64,000 bases of DNA, taken from positions 5,467,716 through 5,531,715 of the forward strand of contig NW_023503376.1 in assembly GCF_014529535.1 (NCBI RefSeq), given 5' to 3'. Numbering within the stretch: position 1 is the stretch's first letter; each line of letters begins with the position of its first letter. Of the stretch, positions 48,950 to 61,204 are shown piece after piece. The notes below the pieces were generated by a model. It did no database searches, was not told the DNA's origin, and saw only the letters and a program-made list of their open reading frames with translations. The position numbers and the translations under genes are program-made. The DNA comes from Bradysia coprophila (Eukaryota; Arthropoda; Insecta; Diptera; Sciaridae).

Positions 48950-49421
48950 CGTGCTGAATCGCGAACAAGTTTGGACTAAACGACTTCATGCTACGTTCGT
49001 TCTTTTTATGCTCTGAAATGTAGTATAATCATCTGTAATCTTATCGTCTGGAAGATCACTATCGCAACGGCTCAGACGATTAAGAAAGTTTCAAGTGGAC
49101 GCAATTTCTATAGATTTGGAATTTTTGCTGCGATGAATCGGCCGGTTAGTCTAGCTGTTTTAGCAGAATATTTTTCCCAACATCGTATGGGTACTTAATG
49201 TTTAGTTTCACGCATTAGAGATGCAACGCCTTATTGTCTCAGAGTGAACGTACATAAGATGGGTATGACCATACCATACAAATGGGACAGCAATGAATTT
49301 GATGCTAAAATGCATGGTGGTGCCACCATTTGTATAAGACGCAAGCATCGTCATTAAGCTTTATTAAACTCAAGTTTTTACGTGCTTAGCTTATCGCTCT
49401 GCAGTTTTATTGGCTCCACAT
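48950..49421. other. upstream region of the aminopeptidase gene
   Basis: Contains the likely promoter described separately. Nothing else recognised. Confidence 0.35.
49001..49010 (-). promoter_or_regulatory. TATA-like box of the aminopeptidase gene
   Basis: CATAAAAAGA on the minus strand lies about 30 bp upstream of a TTTAGTCC initiator-like site (about 48974-48981), which itself is about 25 bp upstream of the ATG at 48949. The spacing fits a TATA/Inr promoter; sequence inference only. Confidence 0.3.
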
Positions 49422-50778
49422 TAGGGCGTATCGAATTTTTAGAATTTTAGGGGCCCCGATAGCCTGTGTGCGGAAATCGTAGATCATTGAAAACTAATTC
49501 CAGGCATATGGTTGATGGATCCGAAGGTGCCCGGGAAGAAGTCCCCCCGGACAACTTTAACTTTCAAATGGTCATAACTCGGAAAGTTTAGAGTATTTTT
49601 GAAAACAATGTTCTAGCAGGATGTAGAGCGTTAAAAACTCTACAAAACTGCCAAAGAAACCGATGGTCCAAAAGGTGTGTCTGTCGAGGTTTTCTAACAT
49701 CGAAAGTTCGACATTTTGGTTTTTGACTTTTATTTCCTGAGAGACAAATTATTAACTTTAGCTTTTGGCATGAGGTTGTAGAGGAGGTCGAGTACTACCA
49801 GTACACTAGGCATTGTCCCGGTCGGCGATCCATCCGAAACCACTTTTTCAACATTTTTGAATGGACTTTTTAAGTGTACCCACGTCGCCCACGAAGCCAT
49901 TGCAGACAATGTAACCGGTGTTGCTGAGTCGAGGTAACCTTGGCCAGCAAGTGCACATTCCATAACAGTAGCTGAACTTTTTTACAAAATATTTAAGAAT
50001 TCGGTGTAGCACATTTTGTACTACAAAATCTGAGAAAGTGAAATTTGTGAGAAAAACAACAAATAATCGTTTTAATTAGTTATTTGACCCACGAACAGTA
50101 AGAAGTCGATTTCGTTGCAAATACACATTTTTCGATATTTTTACAAAAGGTTGAACTTCGTGGTATACCGTGTCAATATAATGTGCTACATCGAGATCCC
50201 AAATATTTTGTAATAGAGTTCAGCTACTGTTATGGAATATTATGTGCACTTGCTGGCCAAGGTTACCTCGACTCAGCAACACCGGTTACATTGTCTGCAA
50301 TGGCTTCGTGGGCGACGTGGGTACACTTAAAAAGTCCATTCAAAAATGGTGAAAAAGTGGTTTCGGATGGATCGCCGACCGGGACAATGCCTAGTGTGCT
50401 GATAGTACTCGACCTCCTCTACAACCTCATGCCAAAAGCTAAAGTTAATAATTTGTCTCTCAGGAAATAAAAGTCAAAAACCAAAATGTCGAACTTTCGA
50501 TGTTAGAAAACCTCGACAGACACACCTTTTGGACCATCGGTTTCTTTGGCAGTTTTGTAGAGTTTTTAACGCTCTACATCCTGCTAGAACATTGTTTTCA
50601 AAAATACTCTTAACTTTCCGAGTTATGACCATTTGAAAGTTAAAGTCGTCCGGGGGGACTTCTTCCCGGGCACCTTCGGATCCATCAACCATATGTTTGG
50701 AATTAGTTTTCAATGAAATACGTTTTCCGCACACAGGCTATCGCGACCCTTAAAATTCTCAAAATTCGATACGCCCTA
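49422..50778. mobile_element. 1,357-bp palindromic element, hAT-like target duplication
   Basis: Termini TAGGGCGTATCGAATTTT and its complement, flanked by identical CTCCACAT on both sides (49414-49421 and 50779-50786). An 8-bp duplication is the hAT signature. Almost the whole element is an inverted repeat: arms of about 600 bp, nearly identical, with the loop at about 50025-50175. Matching frames in opposite arms (for example the peptide with GYLDSATPVTLSAMASWATW) are mirror images; no transposase is seen. Confidence 0.85.
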
Positions 50779-50786
50779 CTCCACAT

Positions 50787-52356
50787 CGTTTTCTATGAAG
50801 ACAAACGTTACGAGAGTAGCTGCACATTGTGGAAGTTAACAATCCCCAAGAAATATAAAAACCTATTTTGTGCTGAGTTTATCGATCACGGCCTCACAGA
50901 ACATTGTAAAAATATTATTTTCAGGAAAGAAAAATGTGATTTGCTCGTTAGATAAAACCTCTTATTAGCAATGTAAATTCAAACTCCCACAGATCTGACT
51001 GTGTCGATATCCCAAGTCCATTAATTGCTACTACCAAGTACTTAACTATGGAATCAACAAATATTTGTCCTACCTTCGGTTCAACATTCACCGACTATTA
51101 CGGTGATATTTAATAAGTTGTGTTGAAATGCACATACAAGCTCAAATTAGAGTGATAAGATTAACAATTAAATAATTTATAGAACAAGATGAATCGCAAA
51201 TGAAAAGAATCGGAAATCTGAACATTGTTTTGAATCGGAAATGTCTATTAAGCTAGCTAGTTTCCATACTTAAAATTCCATCAATAGAAAGATGATGTTC
51301 CTAGATGATGGAAGAGACAAACGCACGAATCCCTAAACTTACGATTCATGAAAGTCATAAATTTTTGAAGACATCACAACAATTATCTTTGAGTGGCCCG
51401 AGATAATGTTTCAAATCATATCAATAACCTATTCATGTACAAAACGATTACACTATACAAATTGATGGCTATTTTGGAATTAGGTATTTTCGATGATCGA
51501 TTTACTTTTGATTGTTATATGTGTCGTATTTGATGGTAATTGCAATGTCTATTGACTTATACAATTGTAACTTTCCGAAATTTCCTTAACGTTGATTGAT
51601 TAGATGGGAAGAAAAATTGTTTGATTGTTAAGTAATATGTTATTACAATTTCATTGCCGTATCGGACTTACTATCTTAAATGTTTTCTCCGGATGAAATC
51701 CGGTTGAAAATAGTATTTTTCGGACCAAGCCAAGATATGACGATTTTTTCAGCACCAGTCCTAAGTTTTCCTTACGAGCGAAGCGACATATTACGATATA
51801 TTTTGCCATGATTTTTTGTTATGAAATGTCAGGTTTTTCCGAACGATATAGCGTGCGGGAAAAAATTCATTTCTTTACGATTAATCGTGCGAGAACGGTT
51901 TTGAATGAATTTTTCCATGACTATATGATTGAATAATATGGTGAATGTGAAGTTTTAATTTTTTCAAGTATATTGAAGTGTTTTGTCTATTTGACTTGTC
52001 CAGTGCACAAAACGTTGTTCCCTCGAGAGGAAATGGATTGAAAAAATCGTCTTTTCCTGTCTTGGTACGAAATAGTACATTACTATGCAAGGGAAGTAAA
52101 GTGATATCTCGTATCCAGATGAGAAAAAGTATCCGAGGGCGGCAGCCCGAGGTACTTTTACTCATCGTGATACGAGATATCACTTTATTTTCCGTGTGTA
52201 GTACGACGTTTTACTATGCGAGTGATGTAAAGGTTATTGCCTATACATGTAATAGCCTTATTACATGCACCAGCATAGTAAAATACTCTTTTATAATTAA
52301 CTTAATGGTAGTTGAAAGAGACCGTGTAGAGATTGTATTGTCTTTACGATTTTTGT
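50787..52356. other. intergenic DNA with a compact hairpin
   Basis: No gene recognised apart from the hairpin listed at 52092-52192. The rest is AT-rich single-copy-looking sequence. Confidence 0.3.
52092..52192. repeat. 101-bp near-perfect hairpin
   Basis: Arms of about 48 bp (GGAAGTAAAGTGATATCTCG... and its complement ending TATCACTTTATTTTCC) close on a 4-nt loop within GAGGGC-GGCA-GCCCGAG. A few mismatches. The size and tight loop resemble a small-RNA precursor hairpin or the core of a tiny MITE. Confidence 0.6.
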
Positions 52357-53108
52357 CGAGGGGTGACTCACTTCTAGATTAAATGGATTAAATGGAATAA
52401 AAATTGGATTAAATGGATTAAATAGGAAAAAAGTTCATTTTACCAAATACTGTAAAAGTCTTAAAAATTGTTGATTTTGATCGAACCACGTACTACAACT
52501 CATACTACAATGTTAAAAAGCGAAAAAATCCACTTTTAGGAGTTTTTGGTGTAAAGTGGATTATATGGATTAAATAAAAATACCATTTTTAACAAAAAAA
52601 ATTTTCCTATACCTCACGAGTACATAAACGAGCTGGGGATCGTGCAAATCTATTTTTCGCAATTGAGTTACAAACAATTTTTTTTTTATTTTTTGTATCG
52701 ATGGAGAACCTAATTATAAGACACTTTGTCTCGTATCATATGCCAAAAAAAGTTAAAACTTTTTTTATAAATCATTTTGAAAGTCACTGAAAACACGAAA
52801 ATTCGAATCGAAATACAAAAATTTTTGATGAAATACTGTATTTCTATTCGAATTTTCGTGTTTTTAGTGACTTTCAAAATGATTTATAAAAAAAGTTTTA
52901 ACTTTTTTTGGCATATGATACGAGACAAAGTGTCTTATAATTAGGTTCTCCATCGATAAAAAATTAAAAAAAAAATTGTTTGTAACTCAATTACTTTACA
53001 AATTTTTCAGGTGGATAGCCTAATTATTTCGGTAAAACTAAAATTTTTTTTTTGGATTAAATGGATTTAATGGATTAAATGGATTAAATGGAAGTGCGTC
53101 ACCCCTCG
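52357..53108. mobile_element. 752-bp foldback MITE with 8-bp target duplication
   Basis: Termini CGAGGGGTGACTCACTTC and GAAGTGCGTCACCCCTCG, flanked by ATTTTTGT on both sides (52349-52356, 53109-53116), again hAT-like. Next to the ends are runs of GGATTAAATGG. The core (about 52667-52987) is a palindrome containing AGACACTTTGTCTCGTATCA and GAAAGTCACTGAAAACACGA. Non-coding. Confidence 0.8.
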
Positions 53109-53835
53109 ATTTTTGTCATATTAATAATATTGAAAAATCACATTAATGCTCAGAGCCGGATTAACCCATGGGCAAAGTGGACCCGGCCCAGGGCGCTGCA
53201 ATCATTTCACGTTCAACATAAGTCATGCACAAATCAACGTCGATTTAAAAAAAATCGCGCTCGCTTCGCTTGCGTCTGTACATTACATTCTTGGGGTAAA
53301 TGTGAGCTACAAGAAATGCATATATACATCTAACTTGATATTTTTGAATAATACACGCACATCGACTAACCCAAGGCTGTTCGTATTTGGTTATTTAAAG
53401 CGTTTTTATGATGGTCCTGCTTTAGAAAAGTTGAACTTTGAGGCTTCTGGCTGAAGACACAATAAATAATTTTCAATAACCATTCCATTGCTTCATTTTC
53501 GTCAGCCGCCGGTGATAGTCGGATGATGGAAAGCTTTTAGCTCATGAGGAATTTTCGAAAATTTTGTAAATTCCTCATGAGCAGAAACCTGCTCATGATC
53601 GCCGGACAACGGGAGTTTGGAACAAATAAAGCAGCTGGAAAAGCTGCAGAACAAATCCGTTTCCGCCCATTGAAAATTGTTCATGGCATATATTCGCGAT
53701 TTTTTTCTAACACTTTCAGAGTGAAGACAAAGGATCATTCTAGAGTGCCCTAAACTTCAATACTTTTGGGATCCCGAGTCCTAGATCCTTGAAATTGCTT
53801 CAACGCAAGTCGTTTTTCCGAATCATGACCTTACC

Positions 53836-55690
53836 CAACGCACTGCTCCTAGCATGAACATAAGAAATATTTGGAGGCTGATGAAGTCACAGTAGGCACT
53901 GCGTTTCTTTCGTGAAGATAGGTGACTTGTTTTAGTTGTGTGAGTTCAAACACACAATACAATCAATCTTAAGCGGTAGCTCTCATCACAAAAGCCTCCA
54001 AATTCGACGTTTGTCAAAGTAGTGTTCATGCTCACGGTTGGTTTGAAACGAGATTAAATAGGGAACGCCGACCACCAATAATTTTTTTTCATATTATTAA
54101 TCAGTGATGGACAAGAACATCACACAGGAAAAAATCAAACCGATCGGCTGGGCCGTTTCTGAGAACCAGCAGCTGTGTCGTCCACGGCCTGTAGAGTAGC
54201 GGTTAGTTGTACGACTTTTTATTAAAAAAAATTCACCTTGGAACATCTGGTTGGGCAGCTGTAGCCCCAAGTAGTCGAAAAATTACGATTTTCAATCGAC
54301 GATATCTTCGAAAGGAAGCAACCGTGGAAGTTTCGGATTGTTGATATGGATAGAGGGTTACAAGCCCTATCCACCACTAGTAACTGATTTTTTAGATGTT
54401 GTCTATAATGGCCCATTTTCGACCATCTTTTTTTGCTACCATCGGCGAACTTTGAACACTGCTGGAACGCTTCCAACGTACTCTTTTTAATCAAAATATG
54501 TACAGTCGCTTAGCCCTAAGCTTAAGCTTTGTAACAATACCAAGCATGATACTCATCGGTCGCGACGCGTACCGTTTTTGTTAGATTTTTTGTAGCGAGG
54601 TCGCTCTACGACGAAATTTACGAACGAATCTTAAATTTCGAAATTGTAACACAGCTACTTCGTGTCCTTTGTTCTTGTATGATTTTTTCGTGTTAATAGA
54701 CAACAGGTGAGCGTCGAAGAAGTCAAATATGACTGATTTTGGTGTAGGTGTCACTATTGGGCTTATGCGGGAATTCTGATTTCTTCCAAAATTCAAAAAT
54801 TTTCTAGGTTTTGGTTGTTAAATCTTTTTTAGTGAGCCAATAATGATTTTATACAATAGCTTCAATAATAACTGAATTTTAGAAGAAATCAGAATTCCCG
54901 CATAAGCCCAATAGTGACACCTACACCAAAATCAGTCATATTTGACTTCTTCGACGCTCACCTGTTGTCTATTAACACGAAAAAATCATACAAGAACAAA
55001 GGACACGAAGTAGCTGTGTTACAATTTCGAAATTTAAGATTCGTTCGTAAATTTCGTCGTAGAGCGACCTCGCTACAAAAAATCTAACAAAAACGGTACG
55101 CGTCGCGACCGATGAGTATCATGCTTGGTATTGTTACAAAGCTTAAGCTTAGGGCTAAGCAACTGTACATATTTTGATTAAAAAAAGTACGTTGGAAGCG
55201 TTCCAGCAGTGTTCAAAGTTCGCTGATGGTAGCAAAAAAAGATGGTCGAAAATGGGCCATTATAGACAACATCTAAAAAATCAGTTACTAGTGGTGGATA
55301 GGGCTTGTAACCCTCTATCCATATCAACAATACGAAACTTCCACGGTTGCTTTCTTTCGAAGATATCGTCGATTGAAAATCGTGATTTTTCGACTACTTG
55401 GGGCTATAGCTGCCCAACCAGATGTTCCAAGGTGAATTTTTTTAAATAAAAAGTCTTAGAATTAGTCCTGCTACCGATCCTAATATAAGTCACAACTAAC
55501 CGCTACTCTACAGGCCGTGGACGACACAGCTGCTGGTTCTCAGAAACGGCCCAGCCGATCGGTTTGATTTTTTCCTGTGTGATGTTCTTGTCCATCACTG
55601 ATTAATAATATGAAAAAAAAAATTATTGGTGGTCGGCGTTCCCTATTTAATCTCGTTTCAAACCAACTGTGTGCTAGGAGCAGTGCGTTG
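53836..55690. repeat. 1.85-kb palindrome nested in the hAT element
   Basis: The left boundary CAACGCACTGCTCCTAGCA is mirrored by TGCTAGGAGCAGTGCGTTG on the right. Arms of about 800 bp are nearly identical and pivot near 54850. The left arm alone carries a 182-bp insertion (53851-54032). Paired frames in the arms (for example around LLVVDRACNPLSISTIRNFH) are mirror copies without recognised function. Confidence 0.85.
53851..54032. mobile_element. 182-bp MITE in the left palindrome arm
   Basis: AGCATGAACA and TGTTCATGCT bound a segment missing from the right arm, so the insertion is directly visible by comparing arms. A TTTGGAGGCT/AGCCTCCAAA pair lies just inside. A related stretch with AGCCTCCAAATATTGCTTAT followed by GTTCAG lies at about 59124-59272. 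Confidence 0.65.
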
Positions 55691-56386
55691 CCTTACCAAG
55701 TAGAGTAAATCTCGCAATATAATGAAACTGTAACAGTATCACAAATATAGTGTCAAAAATTCACGTTTTTTTCTTGGTTTTTCCTCACAACGCGTTCATG
55801 TTCTAACGATCTTCCAAGGGAAGTGAAAAGTGAGAATAATGAGAGGACATTCGAGTGTAAATTGAAAGAACACCTGAATGAAACTATAGAATTGTGATGT
55901 AAATTTGAAATGTAGTGTTCATTTTTCAATGTCTGTGATTATGGAACTTTGTATTTGAAAATAGCTATTTGCTAAATAAATTTGTTTGATTTGATTTGTT
56001 CTTCAAGAAGAATTTCAAGAAAAAATTGTTTCGGATTCGTTCTACAAACTTCAAACTTAAAATCCCGAAAAATACGAGCGAAACCTTTTTATAACTTTAC
56101 TTGATTTTTGTTTGTGGGAAAGTTTTGCGAATTAATCACGAAAACTCTGGTTATATATCTCTCATTCATATATGGTTATATGTTATCATAAGCTTGCCAC
56201 CTCGCCTCGCTCGCCGTTTCTAACTACACATTACTTAGAAAATAATATTCTTTAGAAAATGTTGAAAACATTTTATTTGATTTGGTTGACAATGTAAGAA
56301 ACAATTTCTTTAATAAATTTTTCATTCGGCGCTGCAAGGCTCGTTGCCCAGGGCGCTGTAAATGCTAATCCGGCCCTGTTAATGCT

Positions 56387-58699
56387 TGCGGGTCGAAAAT
56401 CTCAGTTTGACTGCCCTAACATGAAAAATCCGTTACATAACAGTGAAAAGTCACGTGTTTGTGTGTGTGTCGGCTTCATCTCACACGAAAACTAGACTTT
56501 TTAATTTCTAATCTCTTGTTATGCTATTAAATGTTTGCCGCCTTGTGGACAGTAGATTTTAGGCAATTTCACAACTTCGTAGCCCGAACGAAGTGAGAAG
56601 AGAGTAAGAATGGTCTAACTTACTACAGATTACGGAAATCGAAATCGAGATAATGAAGGATGTGATCGATTTCCACTAATACATTGTTTGAACTCCTTGT
56701 GGATCATTCTTTTCACTTCTGTAATAACTTTGTGAGTTACCTTTCAAAAGCTACACATTCGCCGTGGCTCTGTTTCACGAGTATTTAACATTGGAAGTTC
56801 TTTTTATGAAACTTTATAGGTAACAGTGCGTTCGGGAGAAAAATCTAATGCAAATCAATTAAAGCTTGTTTTAACTATTTGAAGTTCTCTCTATTAATTG
56901 TAATAACCGTGAGATAACACGATGGCGTTGTTATTTGAAACATGTTTGGGTGACCTGGTCACCGTGACCATGTAATTTTTTGGTGACAATTAGCATCAGC
57001 ACCACCGTGTCACATCTCGAGTATTGCTCTATGGAAATTGTGCTATCCGTTTCGTTCGTTCATCTTTTGGAGCAAAGCGTAAATGAGGTAGTTTTCTAAG
57101 AATTTTTATTTTGATCTATTTCGTACACAAATTACAAATTTAATTTCGAATCTGTAAAAGTCAGTTATTCCTAGAGTAACTTTAGACGGGTTAGTATACA
57201 AATGATCCCTGACATAGTATAGTAATCGTGCCCGTTCTATTTCAAGGAAGAACCACTATCTTTGAATAACAACATATTGAGAATGTAGCAAATCGGATAC
57301 ATTCTCTTCTCATTCGGATTTAGCCGTAAAAAGAAACCAACCGTATCTCGAAACATTACTAAATATTACTAAAAATCCAGTATTTGACCGCAAAATTCAA
57401 TATAGGGGATTCACAGAGGTAGTTTATAATAAGTCAAGATTTATGGCCCCCCTTAGCAGACGGGAAATGAATCATTAGAATATTTATGGTTTAATTGAAA
57501 TTACATCGATCGAAATTAAACGAATTTATCATGGAATTTCAATCGAACAGACAGGATGCTCTTCGATAGCATTATCGCATGTATGCCTGATGCGGTTTGT
57601 GATAATTGTGTCAATACACTCGACTTAAGCTCAACATATCAAACAGTTTTTTTTTATCTAAAATTGCAATGGTCAATCGAAGTTTCTTGGAATTCGAAAA
57701 TGACGAGAATCAATGCTATCTCTAGAAATTACCGTTTCAAGTAGTTAGAAAAATAAAGAAAATCTTTACTCACTGCACCACCGGAAAATGCGTCATTACT
57801 TCATTGACATGGAAAGCCAATACACGATTGAAAAATACTTTGATCGATGGAAGTAATAGACCCGATTGTAATACTGGTCATATGCTTGCCGTCTGTAACA
57901 AGTTAATAACTCTTTATTGTATGGAATACGACTTTATTTGAAAAAAAAAAAAATCAAATAAGCATGTGCACTAGTTGGATTCGAACCCGGCATCCCCAAC
58001 GTTCGAGTCGAAAATCCACCCATTGACCTAACGAATTATTAGAGACGTTGAAGGTCATTTCGAACGGATTATAAGATTCGTATTGACAAAAAAAATCCTT
58101 TGAATGATCTCTAAAGTTATTGTTCAAATGTATCCACAACATGAATTTATCAAATATTTATTTTAATTACTCGTTTTGCTACTATCAACTCTGGTCGATA
58201 ACACGACTAGCCGTTTCTTCACTGAATTTTTAAATCTAACGTTCACAAAAGAATGTCCTAAATTGCATTTGGTGCGACCTTTTCACTACATATTTTACAA
58301 GCATAAATCATTTGGCTGATTATTATAAAAAAGGACACATAATGAATACAAACAATTCTAATTTAAGAATTGAAAACACGACTGGTATTAAATGCAGTAA
58401 TCGGTATTCAGTTCTTGAAAGTAAATTTCAACGAATACGAATCTGGATGACACTCGATATCAGTTGCTTGTCAAAATTCTATGTTATCACGCATTAACCT
58501 GTTACAGACTGCTGTCATCTGTTATCGACAACGGCAGCAATAATAAACTACAAGCAAAAATCATGTTCGAAACAAATGAGGTAAAAGATTTCTGAAATAA
58601 ATCTCTGAAAATCTTCGATCGAATGAAGTAATAGATGAGATCAGATAGTAAAACTGTTAATATGCTTTCCGTATGTGACAAGTTAAACGATTACAAAGG
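56387..58699. other. intergenic, no protein gene recognised
   Basis: AT-rich. Holds a tRNA-like sequence (57969-58036) and the first two copies of a 75-bp dispersed repeat (about 57828-57906 and 58608-58688). Short open frames have no recognisable family. Confidence 0.3.
57969..58036 (-). pseudogene. tRNA-like sequence (decayed tRNA or SINE head)
   Basis: On the minus strand TAGGTCAATGGGTGG resembles an A box and GGGTTCGAATCC a B box, about 40 bp apart as in a tRNA. The acceptor and T stems do not pair properly, so a functional tRNA is unlikely. It may be the head of a tRNA-derived SINE. Confidence 0.35.
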
Positions 58700-58887
58700 C
58701 AAAGCACCTAGCAGGGTAATAGAAAAAAATAAAGTAGTACTTTAATCGAAGTATGCGAATATTTCCATACCTTTTTTTTCATAATGTCATTGTAAAATTA
58801 CCATTAAGGCTGCTAATGGTATTATTTGTATCAAAATACTACTCTATTTGACGTGTAAAATCCTCTATTACCCTGCTAGGTGCTTTG
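58700..58887. mobile_element. 188-bp MITE
   Basis: Inverted termini CAAAGCACCTAGCAGGGTAA and its complement, flanked by ACAAAGG on both sides. The flanking repeat is 7 bp as read, so hAT-like is only probable. Interior ACTACTCTATTTGAC is shared with the hairpin near 18425. Confidence 0.75.
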
Positions 58888-61204
58888 ACAAAGGTCTTTT
58901 TCACAATATAGTCATTTTCTCACCTCAACTGAAACTTCTGTAGCATTTGTTTCGTCCATAGGTTAACAAATAACTATTTAGAAGACATTTATATTAAGTT
59001 GTAATCAGCAACAAGCTCTGGATATATATTATGGTCCATTAAATAGTAAAATACATGTTTAAAAATTGTAGTACAAGATTTGAAATCAACCGTAGCACTG
59101 CTACTAGCTCGAACACTCATTCTACTAACGTCAAATTAGCCTCCAAATTTCAAAGATGTATGCGTGTACGATTGTATGTTGTGCGCTTTTATTCACACTA
59201 ACAAATCATGACTACTGTCTTTACGAAAGAAATGCAAGGCCTATAAAGATAGCATTAGCCTCCAAATATTGCTTATGTTCAGTAGCAGAGCTGTGAATCA
59301 ACCGATTGAAAATACTTTGATCGATGGAGATGGTTATAACAGACCCGTTTAATAATACTGGCGCATTCACTTGAAATGTGCCGAATCCTGACATTTTGCT
59401 AAACCCTAAATGTCAGCCCTTCCAAGTGAGGGCGTTAAATGCTTGTCGTCTGTAACAGGTTAACTTTATTAATTTGAGGCTACATTAACAAGAACCAAAG
59501 CACTCGGCAGTGCTATGCAAGAACGATACTTTCATGTAGTACATTAGTACAAAGATGATTGTATGCGGCTACAAACATACAATTTTATTGTAAATAATGT
59601 GAAATACAACAGAAATTCTTTGGAATCCAAAGTCTCCGCAGCCGAATCGGCTGGCGCACAGAACGTTTCAAACATTCAAACATTCAAAGTTTTAATAAAA
59701 TAAAAGAAAATAAAAATAAAAGACAGTGAAAAGGGACTCTTGAGTGTCCATTCCTCTCAACAAAAAGTACTGCGTGAGAGAGAGCAAGCTGTCAAATAAA
59801 CAAAGAAAAAATTGAAAAAATTCAATTTTCTTCCTGTAGTACCAAAACCGTCACATTCACTCACCAAATTTAGTACCGAAAGAGCAACATTCTCCCCTAC
59901 TATTTTCTCTCAATTTTCATTCCCGCTTATGTCATTTTCGATCCTATCTTTATTCTTTCCCAAATGTGTCAAGTTGTTGTATGAACGCGAATGTAATGTT
60001 TTTAGTTTTGATCCTTGGTATGTAACATACTATTATCTCTCACGGGGAGTACTTTTTTGGTAAGAGCATTAATGTCAAAAGTAAAGGGACGCCGAGGGAC
60101 GCATAACGTCAAAATAAAGCATAGTTGACGTTTTCGTGTTAGTGGTGTGGTTGAAATAATTTTTCAATCATTTTCGGGTCATAATTCCTCTAGGTAGTCT
60201 ACCTCTATGAGAAAATGTCAAATCTGCACTTCATTTTTTGTATTGATCAAAACTACAACTAACAATTATCTTAAATTCAAGGTTTTGGTGGAGTAGTGGT
60301 TGCTTTCCACACGACGATTCTGCGTTCGGCTATCATTCGAGTAATTTTTGTAAAATTATTTCTAGAGAAAAAACCATTTTTTTGCGAAAACTTTATTCCT
60401 TACTTCCTTAACCGTAGTATTATGATGACGTATTTTACCATACGAAAAACACACGTATTTCCACGGTGTCTGTTGACCTGCTACAGTCGCTTCCAAATCT
60501 CTATTGAAAATTTTGTCATCCCTATAGGCCTATATATATATACATCAAGACGAACTAATTTACTATTAAAAGATCCAACTTTTTTTTCCAGCTTCTCCCT
60601 TTAGTTACCTATACTGTTAAGTTCATATCTTTATTTCTTACGAGGGGAAAACAACAACGGAAAATCCTGTCCCACCAGTCGCATTCGCATGGCGCGACGT
60701 TCGCTCATATTTACCATTCATTCGCTCATATTTTCCCTTCATTCGCTCATTCGTTCCAATGGCGAATGAAGTCTGTCCCACCATTCGCTCTTGTTGTTTC
60801 CCCCTCGATTTCTTAACAAAATCGCTTTTCGTTTCCCTGCTTTAAGTTAGAAAATTATCTGCGCCAACAGACTACAGCATCAAGAAGACGAATTTAATTG
60901 CAATTTAAATGGTTGTGGTTGATACACATAACTTCTTGTACGGTATAAATAAATCTCATTCTTGCGAATATATAAATCTTAACAACAGAAAGTCGCATTG
61001 TTCATCACTTACGCGTGTACCGTAGGATATAATTAATTTATTGTATTTTTAGTCATCGAATCTATTTATTTCGTTGAGAGAGACACACTTAATATACCGC
61101 AGCTCATTGATGACATTTTCATCGGGTCGTTAGAATTAAATTTTGTTTAGTTAATCCGGGTTGGTTAATTAGTTAATCGCTGAAGTGTAGTAAACGGTAA
61201 TGTG
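58888..61204. other. intergenic region upstream of the SMYD gene
   Basis: AT-rich with no recognised gene. Near 60690-60800 the motif CATTCGCTCATATTTWCC is repeated several times. The last part presumably holds the SMYD promoter and 5' leader. Confidence 0.3.

Larger units (their letters stand above)
53151..56378. mobile_element. 3.2-kb hAT-type non-autonomous element
   Basis: Begins CAGAGCCGGATTAACCC and ends TAATCCGGCCCTG, flanked by TTAATGCT on both sides (53143-53150, 56379-56386). CAGRGCCGG ends with an 8-bp duplication are typical of hAT elements. CCCAGGGCGCTG occurs near both ends. I find no hAT transposase. Most of the interior is the nested palindrome at 53836-55690. Confidence 0.85.
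57828..59462 (+). repeat. three dispersed copies of a 75-bp segment
   Basis: Segments at about 57828-57906, 58608-58688 and 59321-59462 share, in order, TTTGATCGATGGA, a TAATAGA or AACAGACCCG block, TAATACTGG or similar, ATGCTTGCCGTCTGTAACA and GTTAA. The third copy has about 60 extra bases in the middle. Spacing is about 750 bp, consistent with old tandem duplication. Confidence 0.5.

Noticed and set aside
49730..50470. Twin 77-95 codon frames with GYLDSATPVTLSAMASWATW
   Set aside because: They are the two arms of one palindrome; no known domain, no splice or start context.
51978..52382. 134-codon plus-strand frame
   Set aside because: It runs through the 101-bp hairpin and has no recognisable domain or coding bias.
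54222..55449. Twin 90-91 codon frames in opposite orientation
   Set aside because: Mirror copies in the arms of the 1.85-kb palindrome.
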